From CAYQQJ01 sp964419935 (GTDB taxonomy: Bacteria > Pseudomonadota > Gammaproteobacteria > Pseudomonadales > Cellvibrionaceae), in assembly GCA_964419935.1 (NCBI GenBank), contig CAYQQJ010000002.1:158182-222181 (forward strand): a stretch of 64,000 nt of DNA. Direction: 5' to 3'. Below the pieces are notes generated by a model that made no database searches, was not told the DNA's origin, and worked only from the letters and a program-made list of their open reading frames with translations. A program made the position numbers and the translations under genes. Of this stretch, positions 50,249 to 60,352 are shown piece by piece. Position 1 is the first letter of the stretch. Each line of letters opens with the position of its first letter.

Positions 50249-52714
50249 ATGCATTGCCGTAACAGATTGTTGAAGAATGTTTACAAGCCCGTATTGGCAG
50301 CTCCCGGTACTACCCAGCCGCCCGTGAATACCGGTGATCCTGCGCCGGGGCGGCGCTCAGTGGGTTTGGTGGGGCGGTTGCAAGTCGGGACCTCGCTGGC
50401 CGTATTACTGGTCATTACATCTTTGGTGCCGATGGCTGCCACGGCTCAGGTGGATGTCGATAGCCAAGGCTACATCGGCACCCAGGCGTGTGCTGGCTGC
50501 CACGAGAATGAGTACCACCTGTGGCTCGGGTCGGATCACGAGCGCGCGATGCAGCCGGCCACTGCCGACACGGTGCTGGGCAACTTCAACAACACGCGCT
50601 TCGAGCATTTTGGTCGGGAAACCCGCTTCACCAAGCGCGAAGGCAAGTTTTTTGTCACCACGGACAATGCCGAGGGCAAGGCTCAGGAGTTCGCTATACC
50701 CTACACGTTTGGCGTCTATCCCCTGCAGCAGTATTTGCTGGACGTGGGCGATGGACATTTACAGGCGCTGACCGTGGCCTGGGACTCCCGGCCTGTGGAA
50801 GAGGGCGGCCAGCGCTGGTTCCACCTTTATCCTGATGAGCCGGTGGATCACACGGACCAACTGCACTGGACCGGAACCTATTTCAACTGGAACAGCCGTT
50901 GCGCCGAGTGTCATTCCACCGGGCTGGAAAAGAACTACGACCCAGTCTCCCGCAGTTTTGCCACCCACTGGCAGGAAATCAACGTCGCCTGTGAGGCCTG
51001 CCACGGCCCCGGCCAGCAACATCAGAGCTGGGCTCAGAACGCGAAAGAATCCGGAAAAGCCGATGCGGCGCCACAAGGCCACGGCTTGTGGCCCGTCAGT
51101 GCCGTGGGGCAATGGTTGCTCAGTAGCGAAAAGGACAACACCACCGCTCACAAAGTCATGCCCAAGGCAGCCGCGGGCACCGCAGGAAAACATGGCCTAA
51201 GCCCAGGTAACCTTCAGCTCGATACCTGCGGCGGGTGCCACTCCCGTCGTCACATCGTCGGCGTGGAGCATCAGGGTGAGAGTTATCACGATGTCTATCA
51301 ACTGGCGTTGCCACTCCCGCCGCTCTACCACGCGGACGGCCAGATTCTGGATGAAAACTTCGAGCTGGGCTCCTTTTTACAGAGCAAGATGCATCAGGAG
51401 GGCGTCGTGTGCAGCAACTGCCACGAGCCCCACAGCCTGAAACTGCGCGCGCCCAATAACGCGGTATGTGCCCAGTGTCATCGGCCAGACGTTTTCGACG
51501 TGCCCAGCCACCACCATCACAAAGTCAGCGGTCAGGGCAGCTTTTGTGTCGACTGCCATATGCCCGAGACCACCTACATGGTGGTGGACCCGAGGCGGGA
51601 TCATAGCCTGCGCATCCCGCGCCCGGATTTGAGTGTGCGCTACCAGACGCCCAACGCCTGCAATCAGTGTCACGATGACCAGTCGGCAGCCTGGGCGGCC
51701 AAGGCCGTCAGCCAATGGCTGAAAGGCGCCGGCAAAACCCAAAAGCCTCACTTCAGTGACAAGCTGACACTGGGCCTGAGCGGCCAACCGGGCTCCATTG
51801 CCGCACTTACCGATCTGGCGACGTCTCCGCAGTTTCCCTCCATCATTCAGGCGGCGGCTTTGTCCGCTCTCGGCAATCGTGCGGGCATTCAATCCATGGA
51901 AGCGCTTCGCGCCGGGCTGAACTCACCGGATGCGTTGGTCCGACGAGCAGCGGTGGCGGGCTTCGCCGCCGTGCCCGTGGCTCAACGCTGGCAGGCGTTG
52001 CGGGATCTCGTGGATGATCCTGTCAAAACCGTGCGTATGGAGGTGGCCCAGCAGTTGGCGGGACTGGCGGTCGATACGCTGTCGGACAAGGAGTACGAGC
52101 AGGTGGAGCAGCTCTATCGGGACTATCAAAAGGCACTCGAAGCCCAGGCAGATATGTTATCCGCGCAACAGGAGCTGGCGGATTTTTACTGGGCGCAGGG
52201 GCAGTTGGCGAAGGCCGAGGGCGCCTACCGGCGCGCTCTGGAGTTGGACCCGCAACACCTCACAACGGTACTGAACCTGGCGGATCTCTACCGCCAGACT
52301 TACCGCGATGAACAGGGTGAAGTGCTGCTCAAGGAGCTGATCGCCCGCAACCCGCAAGCCCCTGCATTCCACGCGTTGGGCCTTTTGCAGGTGCGCGAGC
52401 AGCGTATGGGCGCGGCCCTGAAAAACCTGGCCCGTGCGGCCCAGGATGCGCCGGATATGCCGCGCTACACCTACGTTTACGCGGTGGCGTTGAATTCCAC
52501 CGGCCAACCGGAGCAGGCCATAGCGGTGCTGAAAAGCGCCGTGAGTCGCGGCATTGCCGATGCGGACATGCTCAAGGCCCTGATCAGCATGCTGCTTGCC
52601 AGCCAGGAATGGGACGAGGTTGAGCCCTATGCCCGGCAATTGCAGGTGCTCACACCGGCAGACCCCTGGGTTAACGAGCTGGTTCGGCGGCTGGAACAGC
52701 AACCGCCACACTGA
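50249..52714 (+). CDS. Octahaem cytochrome c with HEAT-like and TPR repeats
   Basis: This is a predicted periplasmic multihaem electron carrier or oxidoreductase of 821 residues. A hydrophobic signal segment is at about 46-66. That is late for a signal peptide, so the true start may be internal, such as GTG 50360. Eight CXXCH haem sites are visible in order: CAGCH (C81), CAECH, CEACH, CGGCH, CSNCH, CAQCH, CVDCH and CNQCH (about residue 470). A helical HEAT-like region (about 495-600) and TPR units (AKAEGAYRRALELDPQHLTTVLNLADLY, seen in parts) fill the C-terminus. Proteins with doubled CXXCH motifs plus TPRs are annotated in many genomes without a defined substrate. No other redox partner gene is nearby. 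Confidence 0.88.
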   Translation: MHCRNRLLKNVYKPVLAAPGTTQPPVNTGDPAPGRRSVGLVGRLQVGTSLAVLLVITSLVPMAATAQVDVDSQGYIGTQACAGCHENEYHLWLGSDHERAMQPATADTVLGNFNNTRFEHFGRETRFTKREGKFFVTTDNAEGKAQEFAIPYTFGVYPLQQYLLDVGDGHLQALTVAWDSRPVEEGGQRWFHLYPDEPVDHTDQLHWTGTYFNWNSRCAECHSTGLEKNYDPVSRSFATHWQEINVACEACHGPGQQHQSWAQNAKESGKADAAPQGHGLWPVSAVGQWLLSSEKDNTTAHKVMPKAAAGTAGKHGLSPGNLQLDTCGGCHSRRHIVGVEHQGESYHDVYQLALPLPPLYHADGQILDENFELGSFLQSKMHQEGVVCSNCHEPHSLKLRAPNNAVCAQCHRPDVFDVPSHHHHKVSGQGSFCVDCHMPETTYMVVDPRRDHSLRIPRPDLSVRYQTPNACNQCHDDQSAAWAAKAVSQWLKGAGKTQKPHFSDKLTLGLSGQPGSIAALTDLATSPQFPSIIQAAALSALGNRAGIQSMEALRAGLNSPDALVRRAAVAGFAAVPVAQRWQALRDLVDDPVKTVRMEVAQQLAGLAVDTLSDKEYEQVEQLYRDYQKALEAQADMLSAQQELADFYWAQGQLAKAEGAYRRALELDPQHLTTVLNLADLYRQTYRDEQGEVLLKELIARNPQAPAFHALGLLQVREQRMGAALKNLARAAQDAPDMPRYTYVYAVALNSTGQPEQAIAVLKSAVSRGIADADMLKALISMLLASQEWDEVEPYARQLQVLTPADPWVNELVRRLEQQPPH

Positions 52715-53328
52715 CGTCTGACGACGCCCGTGCTATAGGCGGTGGCGAGAAACCAACAATATTATTGCGCGCACGGTGAAGCTGTTGCGTAAACCGCTTT
52801 GTCGGCATTGCGGCAATTGGCGGGCGAGCACACCGAAAATGTGTTGCCGAAACGGCGCACTGCGTAAAAAAACCTTGGCTCCAAGGGCGTCTGCCCAACC
52901 CAGGCCCTTATGAAAACAACGGCACCGAGGCGCTACCACGGGCTGACAAATACCGGACCTCTTTACGAAAAACTGCGTGAGCTGAATGTTCCCGCACATA
53001 TTCAAACACCGATTCAGTCTTTCGGCGGGATCGGCCGCTGTACTATTTCTGCTTGGCGTTACCACTTCTTATTGCTGCCGCGCTGATTTACAGCATCCCG
53101 CGGGTGCGCGCGCGTCGGTGTAGAAGTGACGAATGTTGATGTATCGACCATTTTCTCCGGGTCGTGCTACTATGAACCCGCTGCTCCATCAAGAGCTGGC
53201 GATAATAATAGCGACGAAATTGAGCGTGCATCGACTGGGGCCTGCGCATCTTTCTGCGGCGGCCACCGTTGCCGCCAAAGGTGCGGGGTTTTCTCTCAGT
53301 CGGATCAATAGAACTTCAGGACTTGATT
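52715..53328. other. Long intergenic region with possible coding remnants
   Basis: This is 614 bp without a supported intact gene. Around 53025-53120 one frame reads RDRPLYYFCLALPLLIAAAL followed by IYSIPRVRARR, which looks like a membrane-helix C-terminus. An overlapping frame from ATG 52910 reads MKTTAPRRYHGLTNTGPLYE. Neither is complete, and together they look like a decayed membrane-protein gene. I see no repeat or terminator. Confidence 0.3.
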
Positions 53329-53856
53329 ATGTCTACACGGCAAAAAGACTCGAACAAAAAGCCCAAGGTGTTAAACCGAAAGAAGTACATCCCCTTCTAC
53401 TTAATCAATATTGCCAATCAATATTCCCGGGGTGCTTCGCGCATTTATTTGCGTCTGTTCGGTATCGGCGTAATTGAGTGGCGGATGTTATCCGTGATTT
53501 CCCTCGAAAAAATTGCCACCGCCAACCAGATCTGCGCGGCAATCCATCTGGATAAAGGCGCGGCCAGCCGCAGCCTTAAAACACTGGTTTCTCGTGGACT
53601 GGTGGACACCTTTGCCGATGAACACGACAGCCGCAAGCGGCTGGTGTCATTGACGCAAAAGGGCGTGGCACTGCATGACGAAATCATCAAAATTGCACTC
53701 ACCCGGGAAAAGCATCTGACCGGCAACTTCACCGAGGAAGAGCAGGAAATGGCGGTGAAGATCCTGAAAAAAATGAACGACAATCTCACCCACATCGACG
53801 ACTTCGATTACACAAGTCTGGTGGATATGGATTACGTTAATGACCTCTGCAAGTAG
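53329..53856 (+). CDS. MarR family transcriptional regulator
   Basis: This is a winged-helix regulator of 175 residues from ATG 53329, preceded by AGGA. The DNA-binding region reads IEWRMLSVISLEKIATANQI, then AAIHLDKGAASRSLKTLVSRGLV and DEHDSRKRLVSLTQKGVAL, the usual MarR wing. A basic N-terminal extension (RQKDSNKKPKVLNRKKY) precedes it. Its target is unknown; ilvD follows 126 bp downstream on the same strand, but they are probably separate units. Confidence 0.92.
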   Translation: MSTRQKDSNKKPKVLNRKKYIPFYLINIANQYSRGASRIYLRLFGIGVIEWRMLSVISLEKIATANQICAAIHLDKGAASRSLKTLVSRGLVDTFADEHDSRKRLVSLTQKGVALHDEIIKIALTREKHLTGNFTEEEQEMAVKILKKMNDNLTHIDDFDYTSLVDMDYVNDLCK

Positions 53857-53982
53857 CCCAGCGTTCTCGACCTGAGTAGCTGCAAGTACCCAAAATTGCC
53901 TCCAGAATATCCGCTCCATAACCGCTGGGCTCGAGTTCTGGTATCCTTTGCAGCTTGCAATAATCAGTTACGAGAGATCACC

Positions 53983-55818
53983 ATGCCCCAGTACCGTTCC
54001 AAAACATCCACCGCCGGTCGCAACATGGCTGGTGCGCGCGCACTCTGGCGTGCCACCGGAATGAAGAATGAGGACTTCAGCAAGCCCATTATCGCCGTTG
54101 CCAACTCCTTCACGCAGTTCGTGCCCGGTCACGTGCACCTCAAGGACCTTGGTCAGCTGGTTTGTCGAGAGATTGAAGCCGCCGGCGGCGTTGCCAAGGA
54201 ATTCAACACCATTGCGGTAGACGACGGAATTGCCATGGGTCATGACGGCATGCTCTACTCGCTGCCCTCGCGGGAAATTATTGCCGACTCGGTGGAATAC
54301 ATGGCGAACGCTCACTGCGCCGACGCGCTGGTGTGCATCTCCAACTGCGACAAGATCACGCCCGGGATGCTGATGGCCGCCATGCGGCTGAACATTCCGG
54401 TTATCTTTGTCTCCGGCGGTCCCATGGAAGCCGGCAAGACCAAGCTCTCCGAGCACAAGCTCGACCTGGTGGATGCCATGGTGATCGCTGCGGACCCCAA
54501 CGCCAGCGATGAGCAGGTGGAAGAGTACGAGCGCAGCGCGTGCCCCACGTGCGGCTCCTGCTCCGGCATGTTTACCGCCAACTCCATGAACTGTTTGACC
54601 GAGGCCATCGGTCTGTCACTGCCGGGTAATGGCTCCATGCTGGCGACTCACGCGGACCGGGAGCAGCTGTTCCTCAAGGCCGGTCGACAGATCGTCGAGA
54701 ATACCCGCCGCTACTATGAGCAGGACGATGACAGCGTGCTGCCACGCACCATCGCCTCCATGACCGCATTCAGGAACGCGATGATTCTGGACGTCGCCAT
54801 GGGCGGCTCCACCAACACGATTTTGCATCTGCTGGCCGCAGCCCAGGAAGGCGAAGTTCCGTTCACGCTCCAGGAGATTGATCGGCTCTCGCGCGAAGTA
54901 CCGCAACTGTCCAAGGTGGCACCCAACTCACCGAAGTACCACATGGAAGATGTTCACCGCGCCGGCGGCATCATGGGCATTCTCGGTGAGCTGGAAAGGG
55001 CTGGCCTGATTGATACCAACGTGCCCACGGTACACAGCAAAAGCCTGGCCGATGCCCTCAACGAGTGGGATATCATGCGCCAGCCGTCGCCGGCGGTGGT
55101 GGAATTTTACAAGGCCGGACCGGCGGGCATTCCTACCCAGCAGGCGTTCAGCCAAAGCACCCGCTGGCCTTCACTGGACGCTGACCGGGAAAACGGCTGT
55201 ATCCGTTCCCTCGAGCACGCCTATTCCCGCGAGGGTGGCCTCGCGGTGCTGTATGGCAACATTGCGCTGGATGGCTGCGTGGTCAAAACTGCGGGTGTGG
55301 ATGAAAGTATCTATGTGTTTGAAGGCAGCGCGCGGGTCTTCGAAAGTCAGGATTCGGCCGTCGCCGGTATCCTCAACGATGAAGTCAAACCCGGCGAAGT
55401 TGTCATCATTCGCTATGAAGGTCCCAAAGGCGGCCCGGGCATGCAGGAAATGCTGTACCCCACCAGCTACCTCAAGTCGAAAGGCTTGGGCAAAAGTTGT
55501 GCGCTGCTGACTGACGGCCGTTTCTCCGGCGGCACTTCCGGCTTGTCCATCGGCCATGCATCTCCGGAAGCGGCTGCCGGCGGCGCCATCGGGTTGATTG
55601 AGAACGGCGATCGCATCCTGATCAATATTCCCGAGCGCAGCATCAACGTTTTGTTGGATGCTGAAGAGTTGGATGCCCGACGCACCGCCCGCAACGAAGC
55701 CGGTTGGAAACCTGCTGAAGTGCGCCCGCGCAAAGTCTCGGCGGCGTTGAAGGCGTACGCGCTGCTGGCCACCAGTGCTGATAAAGGTGGTGTTCGGGAT
55801 TTGGAAAAGCTCGGTTAA
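53983..55818 (+). CDS. ilvD: Dihydroxy-acid dehydratase
   Basis: IlvD dehydrates 2,3-dihydroxy acids in isoleucine, valine and pantothenate synthesis, using an iron-sulfur cluster. I use ATG 53983 (MPQYRSKTSTAGRNMAGARA, 611 residues), since the frame upstream lacks homology. Motifs include VCISNCDKITPGMLMAAMRL, ACPTCGSCSGMFTANSMNCL (cluster cysteines), AMGGSTNTILHLLA and the C-terminal LLTDGRFSGGTSGLSIGHASPEAA, seen in parts. Confidence 0.97.
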   Translation: MPQYRSKTSTAGRNMAGARALWRATGMKNEDFSKPIIAVANSFTQFVPGHVHLKDLGQLVCREIEAAGGVAKEFNTIAVDDGIAMGHDGMLYSLPSREIIADSVEYMANAHCADALVCISNCDKITPGMLMAAMRLNIPVIFVSGGPMEAGKTKLSEHKLDLVDAMVIAADPNASDEQVEEYERSACPTCGSCSGMFTANSMNCLTEAIGLSLPGNGSMLATHADREQLFLKAGRQIVENTRRYYEQDDDSVLPRTIASMTAFRNAMILDVAMGGSTNTILHLLAAAQEGEVPFTLQEIDRLSREVPQLSKVAPNSPKYHMEDVHRAGGIMGILGELERAGLIDTNVPTVHSKSLADALNEWDIMRQPSPAVVEFYKAGPAGIPTQQAFSQSTRWPSLDADRENGCIRSLEHAYSREGGLAVLYGNIALDGCVVKTAGVDESIYVFEGSARVFESQDSAVAGILNDEVKPGEVVIIRYEGPKGGPGMQEMLYPTSYLKSKGLGKSCALLTDGRFSGGTSGLSIGHASPEAAAGGAIGLIENGDRILINIPERSINVLLDAEELDARRTARNEAGWKPAEVRPRKVSAALKAYALLATSADKGGVRDLEKLG

Positions 55819-55877
55819 AACTGGCTACCCTTACGGTTACCAGGACACTGATACAACAAACACTTGGACAACTTCTT

Positions 55878-56771
55878 ATGTCACAGCAAGGTTTCACGTT
55901 ACTGATAGCTACGCTCATTTTATTCGCGGGTAATTGCGCGAATGCAGAGACGCAGTGGCAGCCGCTGTTGGATGCTGAACTCAGTCAATGGGAAACCTAC
56001 CTGGGTTACCCCAACTCGGAAACAGAGGCTAAGAATTTGGCTAAAAATGAAGAAGGCGCATACACTCAACCCGTTGGCTACAACCGGGACGAGTGGGGCG
56101 TCTTCACCGTCAGTGAAGCAAGCGGCGAGCCGGTTTTGAGGATATCAGGCGAAGTCTACGGCGGGATATTTACCAAGCAGGATTTTGGCAATTATCATTT
56201 GCAGCTTCAGGTGAAATGGGGCAGTAAAAAGTGGCCGCCAAGGCTCGAAAAATCCCTGGACTCGGGAATTCTGTATCATGGCAACGGCGAACACGGCATT
56301 GACTATTGGAAGGCGTGGCCATTGTCACAAGAGTTTCAAATTATTCAACACAGCGATGAAGGTACAACGGGTGACTGGTGGAAAATTGCTGATTCCCAGA
56401 TCAAAATTGCCTGTTCCAGAGCAAGCGAAGAGTCACCTTATCAGTACACAGCCGGTTCGCCTCCGTTAGATTTCGGCGGCGAAGCCGGCGTCAGCAACAC
56501 GTGTCGGGCAAGCCATAACAACGAGAAACCTAAAGGCGAGTGGAACACGCTGGACCTTTTTACATACGAAGGGAAGAGCCTGCATATCGTTAATGGCGAG
56601 GTTGTCATGGCTCTGAGCGAATCAGCGTATCCGGAAAAAGGACAAGTTCATCCCCTGATTACTGGACGAATCGTTTTGCAAAGCGAAGCGGGTGAGGTAT
56701 TTTTCCGCAGAATCAAAATCAAATCGATCAAAAGCATTCCCGTTGCGTACCAGTCATTCTTCGAAGAATAG
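55878..56771 (+). CDS. Exported DUF1080 (3-keto-disaccharide hydrolase-like) protein
   Basis: This 297-residue protein has a signal peptide (FTLLIATLILFAGNCANAE) and a concanavalin-like DUF1080 fold: WQPLLDAELSQWETYLG, FGNYHLQLQVKWGSKKWPP, DSGILYHGNGEHGID, WNTLDLFTYEGKSLHIVNGE and a final IVLQSEAGEVFFRRIKI. The domain is found in glycoside-acting enzymes and carbohydrate-binding proteins. The cysteine within FAGNCANAE is not a good lipobox. It follows ilvD by 59 bp; co-transcription is possible but functional linkage is not evident. Confidence 0.85.
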   Translation: MSQQGFTLLIATLILFAGNCANAETQWQPLLDAELSQWETYLGYPNSETEAKNLAKNEEGAYTQPVGYNRDEWGVFTVSEASGEPVLRISGEVYGGIFTKQDFGNYHLQLQVKWGSKKWPPRLEKSLDSGILYHGNGEHGIDYWKAWPLSQEFQIIQHSDEGTTGDWWKIADSQIKIACSRASEESPYQYTAGSPPLDFGGEAGVSNTCRASHNNEKPKGEWNTLDLFTYEGKSLHIVNGEVVMALSESAYPEKGQVHPLITGRIVLQSEAGEVFFRRIKIKSIKSIPVAYQSFFEE

Positions 56772-57040
56772 GGTGACTCAACACGGTCATTGCCTGGGCT
56801 GAGCGTTTAATGATTTGAGACTCGAAATTGTTTACGATTTTAGGGTCTCGAATACCCCCTGCAACTTAGCCTTTCTCGCAACAATCTGTTATCAAGCTGG
56901 TAGAACAACGCGTAGCGCGCTCACTCACACACCTTGTCACATTCTGTGGTCAAGGTTGCGGCCTTGTTTGACTTCTGCTAGTTTCAGATGCCACAGAAAC
57001 TCCGTCGGTCTCGGCGCCTGCCCGCAAGAGGATAATAAAA
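56772..57040. other. Intergenic region before the GntP permease gene
   Basis: This is 269 bp with no gene. A GAGGATAATAAAA ribosome binding site closes it. No operator or terminator could be assigned. Confidence 0.4.
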
Positions 57041-58393
57041 ATGTCCGCCACATTCCTGCTGTTGTTGACGCTTGCCAGCGTTGCCGCGCTTCTGATACTG
57101 ATCATGGTATTCAGGATGCAAGCCTTTGTCGCACTGCTGCTGGTAAGCATTTGCGTCGCTATTGCTGGCGGTATTCCCCTGCCGGAAGTGGCCGGAGTCA
57201 TTCAGCAGGGCATGGGCGGCACGCTCGGCTATATCGCCATTGTTATAGGCCTGGGCACCATGATTGGCGAGATTCTTCAGGTGTCCGGTGGCGCGCAGCA
57301 GATCGCCAATACACTGATGCGCAACACGGGAGAAAAGAGGGCGCCTTGGGCGCTGACGACCATAGGGTTGATTGTCGCCACGCCGGTATTTTTCGAGGTC
57401 GCCCTGATACTGTTCATACCACTGGTATACAGTTTGGCCCGCCGCACAGGCCGGTCGCTACTCTTTTATGGTATTCCCCTGGTCGCCGGGATTGCCGTGG
57501 CTCACTCCTTTATTCCGCCGACTCCGGGGCCCGTGGCAGTAGCGTCCATGCTGAATGCAGACCTGGGTTGGGTGATCGCCATAGGTCTCGCCGCGGGGAT
57601 ACCCGCGGCCATTATTGGCGGCGTAGTCTATGGCAAGTTTATCGGTCAGCGCATACACACTGAGGTGCCGGAACATTGTGTGCCCGCCCCGGTGGAAAAC
57701 AACGGTGATGCGGACAGAAAAGTGCCGAGCTTTGCGATGGTGATCACCATCATACTTATCCCGCTGGTCATGATTTTATTGAATACGGTGACACAGGCAT
57801 GGCTGCCCGAAGGCCATGATGTTGCGGAGCTGATGGGTTTTGTCGGCCATCCCTTCACCGCACTGCTCACCGCCACCGTGTTGGCGTTTTACCTGCTCGG
57901 TACTCGCCTCGGATTCACTCGCGATGAAGTTCAGCGCGTTGCCACGCGTTCGATGGAGCCGGTTGGCATGATCATTCTATTGACTGGTGCGGGGGGCGTC
58001 TTCGGTCGTGTGCTGATTAGTACTGGCGTCGGTGATGCGCTGGTGGAGGCAATGAATACCTCCGGGCTGCCGGTAGTGCTTTTTGCTTTTATTGTTGCCA
58101 CCGTGATTCGTGTCTCCCAAGGTTCCGCCACCGTTGCCATGGTGACCACCGCGGGTCTTCTTGCACCGATTCTTCAGGTGACCGATTATTCCCAAGCGCA
58201 GACAGCCTGCGTTGTTATCGCGACGGCCTGTGGCGCGACTGTACTTTCACACGTTAATGATTCCGGATTCTGGCTCGTCAAACAGTTTCTCGGCCTGACC
58301 GAAAAACAAACCCTTGCTTCATGGACCGTGTTGGAAACCATCATCGGACTCGTGGGTTTGACCGTGGTGGCCGTCTTGAGCAGTGTGTTGTAA
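57041..58393 (+). CDS. GntP family gluconate/organic-acid permease
   Basis: This is an inner-membrane H+ symporter of the GntP family, of 450 residues with 12 or more hydrophobic segments. Signature stretches are GMGGTLGYIAIVIGLGTMIGEILQ, TPVFFEVALILFIPLVYSLAR, HSFIPPTPGPVAVA, ATVIRVSQGSATVAMVTTAGL and CGATVLSHVNDSGFWLVKQF, seen in parts. These match gluconate or related sugar-acid transporters. No gluconate kinase is adjacent, so the substrate is unassigned. The gene is monocistronic as far as seen. Confidence 0.93.
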   Translation: MSATFLLLLTLASVAALLILIMVFRMQAFVALLLVSICVAIAGGIPLPEVAGVIQQGMGGTLGYIAIVIGLGTMIGEILQVSGGAQQIANTLMRNTGEKRAPWALTTIGLIVATPVFFEVALILFIPLVYSLARRTGRSLLFYGIPLVAGIAVAHSFIPPTPGPVAVASMLNADLGWVIAIGLAAGIPAAIIGGVVYGKFIGQRIHTEVPEHCVPAPVENNGDADRKVPSFAMVITIILIPLVMILLNTVTQAWLPEGHDVAELMGFVGHPFTALLTATVLAFYLLGTRLGFTRDEVQRVATRSMEPVGMIILLTGAGGVFGRVLISTGVGDALVEAMNTSGLPVVLFAFIVATVIRVSQGSATVAMVTTAGLLAPILQVTDYSQAQTACVVIATACGATVLSHVNDSGFWLVKQFLGLTEKQTLASWTVLETIIGLVGLTVVAVLSSVL

Positions 58394-58561
58394 CGCCACA
58401 GTGCTCCGGTATTGATACCGTCTTCAGCTCTGATGGCTTCCTCCTAAACCGGATGGCATCGGTACCATCTTCGTGTGTAAACCATGGAGTGTCGCCTTAC
58501 CCATGGGCACGCATACCAACTGAAAAAGTTTGCGCTAAAAACAGGTGCGCGCGCAGCGTGA

Positions 58562-59251
58562 TTAGCCAACCAGGAACCTGCGGATCTCGCTTGAGCACTC
58601 GCGAAGAAATTCTTGCTTGTCTGGCAATGGTTCAGTGGTGTGCGGCGGTGGTAGATCCATGAAAGAGAAGTGGCCAGCGCCATCAGTGACGTGAACCTTC
58701 ACGGCTTGCCGATTGCGCATTGTGCGAGCTAGCCATTCAGTCTGGGCGGGAGGTGTGACGTTATCCGCGGAACCCGCCCAGGCTAGAATTGGAACCCGCA
58801 CTGGATCAAGCGCTCCGGGAGCATGGAAGAATCCAGTTGGTGGCGCCAAAAGGGCTAGCCGAGTTAATCGACTCTCCGGTGTGATATTCACGCGCCGACC
58901 AGGGCCTAACCACATTTCAGCTCCTGCTAGCGCGACAAGAGTGGCCGCACCAATGGAGTGCCCCACAGCTACAGCCGTTGCGCCGGGTGGAACAAACGCG
59001 TCGAGCGCGAGAGACAAGCGCCGCGCGCGGAGAGTCAGCTCCTCTTCCGTAGGAGCCGGCGAAATGAGTCGCTCAAAATGTGGCGCAACAACCGTACAGC
59101 CGCACTCAATGAAAACATTCAAAAGCGTCGCATGACGTTCCGGATCACCTCCTGCCCCTACCGCGAAAAGGACTACCGGAGAAGCTCCTGGAGCTTCATG
59201 TACCGAGGCTTTGAATGGCTCCTCTTCATCTTTAAGTATTTTCGTCTGCAT
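58562..59251 (-). CDS. Alpha/beta hydrolase (dienelactone hydrolase-like)
   Basis: This is a cytoplasmic alpha/beta hydrolase of 229 residues. The nucleophile elbow is VAVGHSIGAATLVALAG with S99. The acid is likely D in WAGSADNVTPPAQ and the His is in DGAGHFSFMDLPPP. The N-terminal strand reads PVVLFAVGAGGDPERHATLL. There is no signal peptide. The start ATG 59251 has a strong AAGGAG site. Its substrate is unknown, and the neighbours give no clue. Confidence 0.85.
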   Translation of the reverse strand: MQTKILKDEEEPFKASVHEAPGASPVVLFAVGAGGDPERHATLLNVFIECGCTVVAPHFERLISPAPTEEELTLRARRLSLALDAFVPPGATAVAVGHSIGAATLVALAGAEMWLGPGRRVNITPESRLTRLALLAPPTGFFHAPGALDPVRVPILAWAGSADNVTPPAQTEWLARTMRNRQAVKVHVTDGAGHFSFMDLPPPHTTEPLPDKQEFLRECSSEIRRFLVG

Positions 59252-59360
59252 TGAAATTCGCTCCTTGCGCTATTTATTGCCTATGCGGAAAAGGATGCCC
59301 GACAGCCGCATATAGGGTTCATAAATTCCACAACGGCATTGCGGTACCTTCATCCGCGGA

Positions 59361-60173
59361 TTAATCTCTTCCGACCACTTCAAATCGTGCAAGCGGAGCC
59401 ATGCGTGCCCGATTCAAACTGAGCTCACCATCGTCACTCAGCGAATAGTTGTCGACCGCTCGAAGCACTTCGAGGAATGCGAGCTCAGTGCTCATGTCCG
59501 GACAGGCCATCTTCGTGGCCGCAATATTCTGCCCGAAACTGATGCGCTGGCCATTCTTGATGGCATAATTGCCAGAGAACGAATTGCAGGACGAGTTGCC
59601 GCTGGCAACGGAGCCTTCGGCTTGCAACATAAGCACCGCGTCTCGTTCGGTTTCGACCGGGCGGCCGCGGAGCTCAATAAGCTTCCAGCGCTTTCCCTCA
59701 ATCGCCATGTCGTGCTGGTGCTTGTGTAGTACATAATGAGCTGCCAGGCTGCCGGTGATACGCTGGCCGTCACCGTCAAGGTGAAACAGTTGGTTCTCAC
59801 CAACGTGGTATTTCACAGTCTCGTCGCCCTCAGTATTTAGCTCAATCTTGTTACCCACATCATTCCAGGTAAATGTGCCGTTAGCTTTTTGTGGGATGAA
59901 GGCTTCATCAATGTAAAGCATTGACCGCTCGTAGGTGCCATCACTATGCAAGGTGACAACAGTATCGATTCCGGGACAATCGGCGCAGGGTAAAACACCG
60001 GAATAGGTGCCGGCCCAGTCGAGGGAGTTGCGACTGTTGTGACCGTCCAGGCTTGCGTTTTCTTCGGTAGGCACAGCAACCGGTTGATTCCCGTTATCTG
60101 GCGTCTCATCTGGAGCACAAGACGCCATAAAAATCACGAGCATCAAAATTCGAGCAATATATATGTAGTGCAT
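59361..60173 (-). CDS. Lipoprotein with NlpE-like and META domains
   Basis: This is a predicted envelope lipoprotein of 270 residues with a lipobox ending at C19 (LVIFMASC). The N-terminal NlpE-like domain carries the C-X-X-C motif YSGVLPCADCPGIDTVVTLHSDGTY, seen in parts. The C-terminal META/HslJ-type domain reads GKRWKLIELRGRPV, NSSCNSFSGNYAIKNGQRISF and ATKMACPDMSTELAFLEVL. Both domains are associated with envelope stress, heavy metals or antibiotic tolerance in related proteins. GGAGA precedes the ATG. Confidence 0.88.
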   Translation of the reverse strand: MHYIYIARILMLVIFMASCAPDETPDNGNQPVAVPTEENASLDGHNSRNSLDWAGTYSGVLPCADCPGIDTVVTLHSDGTYERSMLYIDEAFIPQKANGTFTWNDVGNKIELNTEGDETVKYHVGENQLFHLDGDGQRITGSLAAHYVLHKHQHDMAIEGKRWKLIELRGRPVETERDAVLMLQAEGSVASGNSSCNSFSGNYAIKNGQRISFGQNIAATKMACPDMSTELAFLEVLRAVDNYSLSDDGELSLNRARMAPLARFEVVGRD

Positions 60174-60352
60174 GTCGGTCTCCAGTAGTCGTCAGTCAGG
60201 ACCTTCACAATAATATTGGAACTAGATGCTGTTTTGCACCTTGAATTTTCATTCGGTGAGACTGCTTTAAATGTTAATGAATCTGTCGGCGAATCTGTGG
60301 ATGCTCGATATCACAACTAGCAGCAACTGCACGGCTGTAATCGATACTTCCA

